The notes beneath the pieces were generated by a model. It was not told the origin of the DNA, ran no database searches, and saw nothing but the letters and a program-made list of their open reading frames with translations. From Bin80 sp965203305 (GTDB lineage Bacteria; Bacteroidota; Rhodothermia; Rhodothermales; Bin80), in the NCBI GenBank assembly GCA_965203305.1, contig OZ241874.1, positions 2,046,001-2,110,000 of the forward strand: a DNA stretch of 64,000 nucleotides, written 5' to 3'. Positions 8,740-16,157 of the stretch are shown here, in pieces; the stretch's first letter is position 1; each line of letters opens with the position of its first letter. The position numbers and the translations under genes were made by a program.

Positions 8740-8768
8740 GAGGGGAGGACAAATACTTCCATTCTGCA

Positions 8769-8960
8769 TCACATACCCTCATTAGCGTTTCGGATCAAAC
8801 CATAGAAACGCTCAAAAAATGTGAAGAGTTTTCCCAATACCGTTTGCTTCTTGCGTGCATGATCGCTATCAGGGCTGAATCTGGAAGTTGGCGGAAGAAT
8901 TTTTGTGATGGTCGTTCCTGTATCCGGTATTGTCCCATCCTGAAAGGCATTCTTCACGGA
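8769..8960 (-). pseudogene. hsdR 3'-end fragment (copy 2)
   Basis: A 62-codon open frame beginning MKNAFQDGTIPDTG matches the last 60 or so residues of HsdR nearly exactly, including the stop, and carries ITKILPPTSRFSPDSDH. This is the conserved C-terminus of type I restriction subunits. The helicase and nuclease domains are absent. Its upstream side is joined to dead transposase sequence, so it is a by-product of the tandem duplication rather than a functional gene. Confidence 0.85.
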
Positions 8961-9036
8961 CTCCTGACTTTAACGGTTCATTTCAAGATTTCACAAAAAC
9001 CTTTGTTTCTGTGCTTTAAGGGCAGGTTTTTCAGGC

Positions 9037-9600
9037 ATGGTACAGTTTGGGGTTGTTTTTCATTTGACTGAAACTGTGGACAGTCAGGGAGTGATCCTTT
9101 TCTGTCTGCCCACTCAACGAATCGAAACATGCAATCATCTGCGCACATACAGCCTCTGGATCAGCTCCGGGTGTTATGTCCAATCCGGGGAGTTATGGCG
9201 GATTGAAGAAGGCTTCCTGGTCTTGAAGCACACCCTGGTGGTATGTCCGATATTCCACCATGGTGTGCCGGGTGCAAGCACATATCGCGATCTGCTTTGT
9301 AGCTTTTGCTCTGTCCCGCATCCTGCGATAACATTACAACACGATGTTTGGAGTCAAGGAATGCCTGAGTGGGCAGCAGCAGATTCTGTAAGAACTCCGC
9401 AATGTAGAGGCCACTATTATCTGTGGTCGGAGCAATGGGCATGAATATCTGGTTCCCTCCAAATTGACCGAAGAGAGAATCCAACTCTACCAAGCAACGG
9501 GGCGGCCCCTGCAATAGCATACCGTTCCTGTCAATCACTGCGTTTGGCAAGGAACAGAATTTTCTCGAAAAATAGCAGGTGCAGTGTAGTGAACCAGATC
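9037..9600 (+). pseudogene. decayed IS4/IS1634-superfamily transposase (copy 2)
   Basis: This is a near-identical copy of 7250-7800. Frame-hopping translation on the plus strand gives LWRIEEGFLVLKHTL, then RVQAHIAICFVAFALSRILR, then a stop, then LRNVEATIICGRSNGHEYL and LVPSKLTEERIQLYQATGRP, the order of a DDE transposase C-terminus. At least one frameshift (near 9265) and stops near 9328 and 9390 make it non-functional. It is not closely related to the IS1634-like transposase at 16390-18258. Confidence 0.78.
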
Positions 9601-9753
9601 CCAACCCAGTACCTCTGCAACAGCAGCAACCGTCAAAGTCAGGTACTATGGAATGCTCTATGAATCTGAGTCCCACGATGGGGAAGGTCCATCCGAGGCT
9701 CACTGGGTAGAATACCAGAATACCGCGGTTGGGAAGCCTCCATTATATCCAAT

Positions 9754-11290
9754 GAGCCTCTTGCAAAATTCCCATATGACAGAGAGGTATCGCTCCGAGA
9801 GTGTTTTCGGACACATTAGGTGGGACTTATCCAGCAAAATCCGCATTAACGCAGGGGGTTATCTCTCCATCCCCATGTCTGTGTCTTGATCCCTACCGGA
9901 AGGGTCTTTGCCTGATTCGGGTGTCGTGAGTTCTTCCCTCTCCTCTTTTTCGGGGGAGGGGCTGTCCGTTGTATGGTTTTCCGATTTCTTTTGGAAACCC
10001 TCCTTCTCGGTATCCACCTCTGGCGACGGTTTTGACCGGGCCTGTTCCTGGGCTACATGTTCCTTCTCTACCAGCCATTCCCGTACCATGTAGTCCCGGA
10101 GAGAGGGGATCGGAATGCTGTATCGCAACCCCTTCCTGTACAGAACACCTTTCGACAGGGACCGCTCAAATCCGCTTTTCCCAATCGCCCGCTTGATCTC
10201 TTCATCTGTCAGTCCAATCTCCAGCGAAACATGCTGAAACAATTCCGCCAGTCCCATGAACTCATTGTACGCCAAGTTTTTCGTCCGACCACGGTAATAT
10301 TTCCTGCGGTTTACCCGTCCCTTCTCCATGACGATACGCAACCCCTCCGCGGTCATCTCTCCCCCGCTTTGCTTGAGTACATGGGCAGCACTTGTTGAGT
10401 AGGAATGAATATGTCTGGGCCAGCAATACGTTTCTTCCGCAATCGCATCTACCCACTCTGTCGTGTCTCCCTTCGCCTTTCCCTCTTTTTTAAGCCAGTC
10501 CTTGATCACCTGCCGTTCCTCCTCCTCTTCTAGTGGTTCCATATCAAATGTGCACTCCTCCTCTGCCAACCGGGATAGCCCCAGTGCTTCCAATGCCTTG
10601 TCTGTCATCCCCAGCCCGCCAGCCAGAAGAATGACAGGCTTCCCTAGTCTGCTATTGTGAATCTGATCCAGGAGAGTACGTACTGATTTGCGGTGCTCTT
10701 CCGGGACTCCGCCGTCTTCTCCCAAGTGCTGGGCCTCATCCAGGATAAGCAAAACAGGGGCTGTTTTCAGCTTGAGAATATCTGCGGCGGTGTCCAGAGG
10801 GGCATTGATCTCTGTCTCGGTTTTCCGGAAGAAGTTGAAGATTTTATCCAGTCCTCACCCCGTTGTTTTCCCCACCCTTTGCGGGGGAAGACCAAGCGTT
10901 TTCCGCAACTCGTCTGGATTCCACAAGTCTTCTGGATCAATCTCTGCTACTCCCCAACCCCGCTCTTCTGTCTCCTCCCAGCATTTTGCCAGGAGCGCAG
11001 TTTTGCCCACCCCCGGAGGGCCTTGAATTAGAAATATGGTTCCGCCCTTGGATTCCATGGACTCCGCAAGTGCCTTCTGGAACTCCAACAGGATCGTTTT
11101 GCGTCCGTGAAAGTGTTTGGCCGCTCCTCTGTCTCGAAAGCCTTGAATCTTGTTCATCGTTTCATTTGGGATATGCCCCAAGGAACAAGTACGCCATTGA
11201 ACAGGGTCTGTTCCACTTTCGCACCCTTGCGGATTTTGCGGGATAATTCCCCATTAGATCGGGTACAGAGTACGTTTTTGCAAGAGCCTC
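9754..11290. mobile_element. mobile cassette carrying a P-loop ATPase gene
   Basis: A 1537-base insertion interrupts the second tandem unit between two copies of CAAT (9750-9753 and 11291-11294). The first unit still has the uninterrupted site (about 7962-7965), so the boundaries are read directly. The ends are near-perfect 15-base inverted repeats (GAGCCTCTTGCAAAA against GAGGCTCTTGCAAAA). A second inverted pair, TTATCC[A/C]GCAAAATCCGCA, lies inside at 9827-9845 and 11228-11246. No transposase is encoded; the only gene is the ATPase. It therefore resembles a mobile insertion cassette moved in trans by a transposase elsewhere. Confidence 0.85.
9859..11157 (-). pseudogene. P-loop ATPase gene broken by one in-frame TGA
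   Basis: Both parts lie in one frame and are separated only by a TGA at 10855-10857. The first part begins MNKIQGFRDRGAAKHFHGR and carries Walker A (QGPPGVGKTALL). The second carries Walker B (LLILDEAQHLG), a region like a sensor or arm, and a C-terminal winged-helix-like segment, ending in a charged low-complexity tail. The whole would be about 430 residues, like stand-alone AAA/STAND-type ATPases with no known substrate. I cannot assign a specific family. It fills the mobile cassette. It is probably inactive unless TGA is read through; the downstream part also starts with an ATG-less stretch before residue MLILDEAQ. Confidence 0.7.
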
Positions 11291-11365
11291 CAATGTCAGA
11301 AGACCTTTACAGAGTACCAGATTCCGTCTTGACGAGCTAAACGGGAAATACAACACCGTCAAGCG

Positions 11366-11818
11366 TTAGGCTTGCGAGTCTGCTGTGACATGAGGGTGCT
11401 TCTTGAACTGCCCATTGGAGCGTTCCAGATTATCAAGACGCTTGTCCTGCTCATCAGAACGCTTGGTCAGGTCAACAAAGTGCTGGGCTTGTGTATCAAC
11501 TACGACATCAATACGTTTGGCTTGCTCGTCAGCGCGTTTAACCTGTGTATCAACTATGTTATCAAGACGCTTGTATACCTCACCAAACTGCTTGCTTTGC
11601 AGTATGACTAGATCATTCAATTGTTGTTTTAGATCGTCAAAACGCTTGTTGTTCTCGGCATTCATAGCATCCAAACGCTTGTTGTTCTCAGCGTTCACAG
11701 CATCCAAACGCTTGTTGTTGCCAGCGTTCATTCGAAAGAGTGCGATAATAAGACCCACAACAAGACCTAGTAGCCCCAGAATAATACTGGCTGTGACTGG
11801 ATCAAAAAGCTGTTCCAT
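11366..11818 (-). CDS. membrane-anchored coiled-coil protein (copy 2)
   Basis: The 150-residue protein has the same N-terminal membrane helix and repeat-rich coiled coil as its twin at 8037-8531. It lacks 14 residues of KQFGEI-type repeat, so EVYK runs straight into RLDNIVDTQ. It starts 235 bases after the intact hsdR stop on the same strand, so it may be the last gene of the type I locus. The function is unknown. Repeat-number change is expected from slippage in the 42-base-length repeats. Confidence 0.7.
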   Translation of the reverse strand: MEQLFDPVTASIILGLLGLVVGLIIALFRMNAGNNKRLDAVNAENNKRLDAMNAENNKRFDDLKQQLNDLVILQSKQFGEVYKRLDNIVDTQVKRADEQAKRIDVVVDTQAQHFVDLTKRSDEQDKRLDNLERSNGQFKKHPHVTADSQA

Positions 11819-12053
11819 TTGTCATTCAAATTTTATGTTAAAGGTTTAATCCCCGTGCGATATACGGCACATTGAGAGACCTTATAGGCCTTTCACAGGA
11901 AGTTGTTCATACGGAACATGTATTCTGATAAAATGATCCCGGCATGTTCCATATTCGCATCTTTTAGCCTGCATATTATCCATGCTGGACTTCACCAAAG
12001 TACAACAAAAATACTTCAGGTGCAGGAGGGAGGACAAATACTTCCATTCTGCA

Positions 12054-15000
12054 TCACATACCCTCATTAGCGTTTCGGATCAAACCATAGAATCGCTCAA
12101 AAAATGTGATGAGTTTTCCCAATACCGTTTGCTTCTTGCGTGCATGATTGCTGTCTGGGCTGAATCTGGAGGTTGGCGGAAGAATTTTTGTGATGGCCGT
12201 TCCTGTATCCGGTATTGCCCCATCCTGAAAAGCATTCTTCACGAACTCGTCCGTTTCCGCCGGTTTCAGGTTCGCCTCCTCTATGATCCGGCAAAGCTCT
12301 TTATTCATCTCTTCCTTGACAAAACCAACCCACTCTTCTCCGATGTCTGAGGTTATAGATACAGAATCCACAAACTTGTCAATGAGATCTTTTTTGCTTC
12401 GCAAACTCAGGCTGGCACTGACTGCATACTCAATCGCGTCACGGGTCTCTTGCGCTTTATCCATATCCTTTTCGTTGCGATATTTTTCGACAAGCATCAA
12501 GATGTAATCTACATTGATTTCGACGGATTTGATGAGTTCAATCTCAAATACCAGATCGTCAATGATCGGCTCCTTGTTATCATCTGACGAGCGAACAAGC
12601 TCCTCATACAAATTCAGATATCTGCTCTGGTAATCCTGATAGGCACGGTCATCCAGAATCTCATTCCCCTCAAAATCATCAAAGGCAGTAAGGATGTTCT
12701 TGAGCTTCAGAATCGCACCAAAGAGCTTGATGAACGCCTTCTGATCTGCTTCTCCGATTAGTTCCTTGTCAAACGGAAAGTCACTGGTAAGGACTGAAAT
12801 CTTCGCCTCATACTCGTTGTAATACTCCAGATAGGGCTTCAATAGCACAATTCCTCTGGCATCCTTGTTGCCAAACAGGGACAGAGCGTCGTTGGTTGCC
12901 TTTTCCAGATCGCGAAAAGATACAATGTTGCCATAAGTCTTTACCAAATTAAGAATACGATTCGTGCGAGAGTATGCCTGAATCAATCCATGAGCCCGCA
13001 GATTCTTGTCAACCCACAATGTGTTCAGTGTAGTGGCATCAAAACCTGTCAAAAACATGTTGACCACAATGACGATGTCCAGTTCACGATTTCTGAGGCG
13101 TTCTGAAACATCTTTGTAATAGTTCTGAAACCTGTCAGATGAGGTGTCATAGCTTGTAGAAAACAACTTGTTGTAGTCACAGATTGCAGCATCCAGGAAA
13201 TCACGTGAACTCTGATCCAGATTCCCCGTCTCAAAGCTCTCCTCGTTCAGCAGTCCGTCAAACTCTTCCTCATTGGCAGGAAAACTGTAAATCAATCCAA
13301 CCTTGAGTCGCTTTGCATCCGCTGGTAGTCCTGCCTGTTGCCTGGCGAATTCAGTGTAATACTTCTTAGCAGCATTGATTGAAGCGGTTGCAAATAACGA
13401 GTTGAACCCACTTCGTTGCTGGCCCGAATAGTGATATCCCCTATTACGCTTGGTCTTCTGGTCAAAACGTTTCAGGATATAGGCTACCACCTGTTTAATC
13501 CTCTCTGGATTCTGAAGTGCCTCCTCAGTCGCAATTGCTGAAACCTGCTTGTCTTCTATTCCAGAAGCACTCCTGATCGTATTGATGTAGTCAATCCGAA
13601 AAGGCAGCACATTCTTATCGCTGATTGCATCCACAATGGTGTAGGCATGCAACTTGTCTCCGAATACCTGTTCCGTCGTCCGATATTTGGGATTCCGGTT
13701 GCTACTCGCGTTGTCCGCAAAGATTGGTGTCCCGGTAAAGCCAAACAGATGATAGCGTTTGAAGGCACGAGTGATCTCCCTGTGCATATCCCCGAATTGA
13801 CTGCGGTGACATTCGTCAAAAATCACCACGGCATGCATTCCATATACAGGATGTGTCCTGTTCCTCGCTACAAAGCGACTGAGCTTTTGGATGGTGGTGA
13901 TAATGATACGAGCATTCGGATCCTCCAGCTGCTTTTGTAATATCCTTGTTGACGTATTTGAATTGGCTGCCCCCTTTTCGAACTTGTCGTACTCCCGCAT
14001 CGTCTGATAATCAAGGTCCTTGCGATCAACGACGAACAGCACCTTGTCTATTTCCGGCAACTTGCTGGCCAATTGTGCCACTTTAAAACTGGTCAGTGTC
14101 TTGCCGCTCCCGGTCGTATGCCATATATATCCTCCTGCCTCTGATTTCCCGAGATTTCGAGAATTCGTAGATATCTTGATGCGTTGCAGAATTTGCTCGG
14201 TTGCCACAATCTGGTAAGGCCTCATCACCAGGAGCTTTTCATCTGCATCAAATACGCAGTACTTCGTCAGGATATTCAACAGTGCATGTTTGGCAAAGAA
14301 GGTCTGAGTGAAGCCTGTCAGATCACCTATTCGCTGATTCTTGGCATCTGCCCACCAGGTGGTAAACGCGAAACTGTTGGATGTCCTGGTGCGTGATTTT
14401 CGGCCACGCTCATCAAGATGTCCCTTGCGCACCGTGTTGCTGTAGTACTTGGTCAGGGTTCCGTTGCTGATAACAAACAACTGCACATATTCAAATAGAC
14501 CACTGCCTGCCCAGAAACTCTCTCGTCGATAGCGATTGATCTGATTGAAGGCCTCCCGGATATCTACTCCTCTGCGCTTGAGTTCTACATGTACCAGGGG
14601 CAGACCATTGACAAGCACGGTCACATCATAACGGTTGATACGCCCGCCTTCTGATTCATACTGGTTAATGACTTGCAGGGAGTTATTGTGGATATTCTCC
14701 TTGTCAATGAGACGGATATTCTTGAATGTACCATCATCCCGCGCGAGCACCTGAACATGGTCTTCCTGGATCCGCTTGGTCTTTTCCAGAAGTCCATCCT
14801 TTTCCCCTGAGATACTTTGCCTGAAAAAACTTTCCCACTCCTTGTCAGAGAACTTGAATCTGTTCAGCTTCTCCAGTTGCTTTCGCAGGTTGGAGATTAG
14901 CTCTTCTTCTGAAGCAAAAGTGAGATACTCATAGGCTTGTGATTCCAGTTGTTGGATGAACTTTCGCTCGAGTTCGATTTCGGACTGGTAGGCGGTTTCA

Positions 15001-15092
15001 TGGGCTTTGTCAGGCTGGAATTCAGCAACTACTGTGCTCTTTCCTGAAAGAGCAATTGGTTCAAAATAACTGGAACCCGGGTGGTTGCTCAT
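12054..15092 (-). CDS. hsdR: type I restriction enzyme subunit R
   Basis: The 1012-residue HsdR provides ATP-driven DNA translocation and cleavage in a type I restriction complex with HsdM and HsdS. The N-terminal nuclease region shows VLVNGLPLVHVELKRRGVD near residues 160-178 (the E-x-K part of the PD-ExK site). Helicase motif I is TGSGKTLTSFK near residue 325 and motif II DECHRSQFG near residue 425. The conserved tail ITKILPPTSRFSPD ends the protein. Its ATG overlaps the hsdS stop as ATGA. It looks intact. Confidence 0.96.
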   Translation of the reverse strand: MSNHPGSSYFEPIALSGKSTVVAEFQPDKAHETAYQSEIELERKFIQQLESQAYEYLTFASEEELISNLRKQLEKLNRFKFSDKEWESFFRQSISGEKDGLLEKTKRIQEDHVQVLARDDGTFKNIRLIDKENIHNNSLQVINQYESEGGRINRYDVTVLVNGLPLVHVELKRRGVDIREAFNQINRYRRESFWAGSGLFEYVQLFVISNGTLTKYYSNTVRKGHLDERGRKSRTRTSNSFAFTTWWADAKNQRIGDLTGFTQTFFAKHALLNILTKYCVFDADEKLLVMRPYQIVATEQILQRIKISTNSRNLGKSEAGGYIWHTTGSGKTLTSFKVAQLASKLPEIDKVLFVVDRKDLDYQTMREYDKFEKGAANSNTSTRILQKQLEDPNARIIITTIQKLSRFVARNRTHPVYGMHAVVIFDECHRSQFGDMHREITRAFKRYHLFGFTGTPIFADNASSNRNPKYRTTEQVFGDKLHAYTIVDAISDKNVLPFRIDYINTIRSASGIEDKQVSAIATEEALQNPERIKQVVAYILKRFDQKTKRNRGYHYSGQQRSGFNSLFATASINAAKKYYTEFARQQAGLPADAKRLKVGLIYSFPANEEEFDGLLNEESFETGNLDQSSRDFLDAAICDYNKLFSTSYDTSSDRFQNYYKDVSERLRNRELDIVIVVNMFLTGFDATTLNTLWVDKNLRAHGLIQAYSRTNRILNLVKTYGNIVSFRDLEKATNDALSLFGNKDARGIVLLKPYLEYYNEYEAKISVLTSDFPFDKELIGEADQKAFIKLFGAILKLKNILTAFDDFEGNEILDDRAYQDYQSRYLNLYEELVRSSDDNKEPIIDDLVFEIELIKSVEINVDYILMLVEKYRNEKDMDKAQETRDAIEYAVSASLSLRSKKDLIDKFVDSVSITSDIGEEWVGFVKEEMNKELCRIIEEANLKPAETDEFVKNAFQDGAIPDTGTAITKILPPTSRFSPDSNHARKKQTVLGKLITFFERFYGLIRNANEGM

Positions 15093-15652
15093 GCGGCCTC
15101 TTTAAAGGTCAACAATTTGTCGCGGTAGTACTCATATTGCTTGCGACGGGCGTTGATTTCTGCGGGGATTCCGTCGCACAGGTCATTCACCAGTGTATCA
15201 AACTTGTCAAGGATGGAGACAATTTCATGTTGCACTTCAATCGGCGGGATTGGGATTTGGTATTTCAGAATCGCTTTCTTATCTCCACGAGGCATCTTGC
15301 CACCCTTGGAACGAGAGACATTGTAGGAAAAGAAATCATCAGATGCCAAGACATAGTATAGAAATTTTGGTTTTATATGGCTTTGGTTACTCCCCCTAAT
15401 ACGAATGATGACAACATCCTGGTTCGTTCCACCCACTGAGTCGGCTAACCATATTTTCTTGAGATACGGGCGAATATTTCCGATCAGTATATCGCCTGGT
15501 CCGTAACCAATGCAGGTTCCTGACGAAGGAACATGGGATGATTTTGTTTTACCTTGCATCTCCGGCAGAAGATTAGCTACGCCAACATATGAGATCTCAT
15601 TAAGATGTGATGCCTGAACTCGCAATCTGGGATATGATACTATTTCTTTCAA
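15089..15652 (-). CDS. hsdS: type I specificity subunit, second half of hsdS
   Basis: The 187-residue frame holds one target-recognition domain followed by the conserved helical spacer (IPIPPIEVQHEIVSILDKF, then RRKQYEYYRDKLL). HsdS normally has two such domains in about 400 residues, and this is the second. The only start candidate in frame is a TTG at 15652. Upstream the frame stays open back into a run of eleven G (15684-15694), and changing the run by +1 or -2 joins it to the first half. In the present sequence it would be made only as a separate half-subunit, if at all. It overlaps hsdR by four bases. Confidence 0.85.
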   Translation of the reverse strand: MKEIVSYPRLRVQASHLNEISYVGVANLLPEMQGKTKSSHVPSSGTCIGYGPGDILIGNIRPYLKKIWLADSVGGTNQDVVIIRIRGSNQSHIKPKFLYYVLASDDFFSYNVSRSKGGKMPRGDKKAILKYQIPIPPIEVQHEIVSILDKFDTLVNDLCDGIPAEINARRKQYEYYRDKLLTFKEAA

Positions 15653-15663
15653 TGCCTTAAACT

Positions 15664-16153
15664 CTACTGCCTTTCTGCAAATACCCCCCCCCCCAAATTT
15701 TCGAAGTTCATCAGTTTATCTCTATAGTACTGATATTGCCTTTTCCGTGCTTGTAGTTCTGCTTGTAGTTCTGTAAATTTATCCAAAATCCCCACTATTT
15801 CATACTGTACCACGAGTGGTGGAACGGGAATTTTAAATCTCCTAAATTTCGTCATATTAACCGAAGCAAAACTCCCAGGATTGATATTACTCCTACACCA
15901 TTTCCCCAGTACATAACCATAATAGAACATAAACTTCATATTTATCTCAGCAGAATATCTCACCTTGGGAGTTAAAAACGTCAAAGTTTGATTACCTAAG
16001 GCATCAACCTTAATCAGAGCATGTTCTCCAATGGTCGCTGTTGTAGAAATAATGATTGAATTCGCAGGAAAAAGACCACTTCTCTTGACTGCCTGAGGAG
16101 TCACATGTTGAATTGAATCACTAAGAATTCGACCATTTTTGCGTATGTCCTCC
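15664..16153 (-). pseudogene. hsdS: hsdS first half, 3' fragment (cut by IS)
   Basis: This is the downstream part of the first target-recognition domain of HsdS. It runs from MEDIRKNGRILSDS through IPVPPLVVQYEIVGILDKF to YQYYRDKLMNFE, and then enters the poly-G run and stops at 15664 (GGGVFAERQ). The 5' part lies on the far side of the IS element at 18506-18657. Removing the element and one ATTC copy restores the frame exactly (PWFR-MEDIR). An upstream ATG inside the element could in principle start a truncated protein, without the N-terminal 50 residues. Confidence 0.85.
15684..15694. repeat. run of 11 G (minus strand) joining the two hsdS halves
   Basis: Eleven C on the plus strand give eleven G in the coding direction, located after NFEN at the end of the first HsdS half. 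With 11 G the frame stops 7 codons later. With 12 or 9 G it runs without a stop into the second half, giving about 405 residues in total once the IS is removed. Such runs mutate by slippage during replication and are a standard phase-variation device. Confidence 0.85.
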
Positions 16154-16157
16154 ATTC

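Larger units (their letters stand above)
6995..12260. repeat. tandem array: hsdR tail / coiled-coil gene / dead transposase
   Basis: About 1.8 kb of sequence is repeated in direct orientation. Unit 1 spans roughly 6995-8783. Unit 2 spans roughly 8784-12067, and contains an extra 1537-base cassette. The array ends inside the 3' part of intact hsdR at about 12260. Each unit has, in order on the plus strand, a copy of the hsdR 3' end (about 180 bases), a decayed transposase, a 45-60-base spacer and a coiled-coil gene. The hsdR similarity stops in both extra copies right after ATTCTTCACG (about 7175 and 8960), which marks the original junction. Confidence 0.85.

Noticed and set aside
9161..9703. 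180-codon minus-strand frame with many Cys
   Set aside because: It is the antisense of a decayed transposase whose plus strand carries the family motifs.
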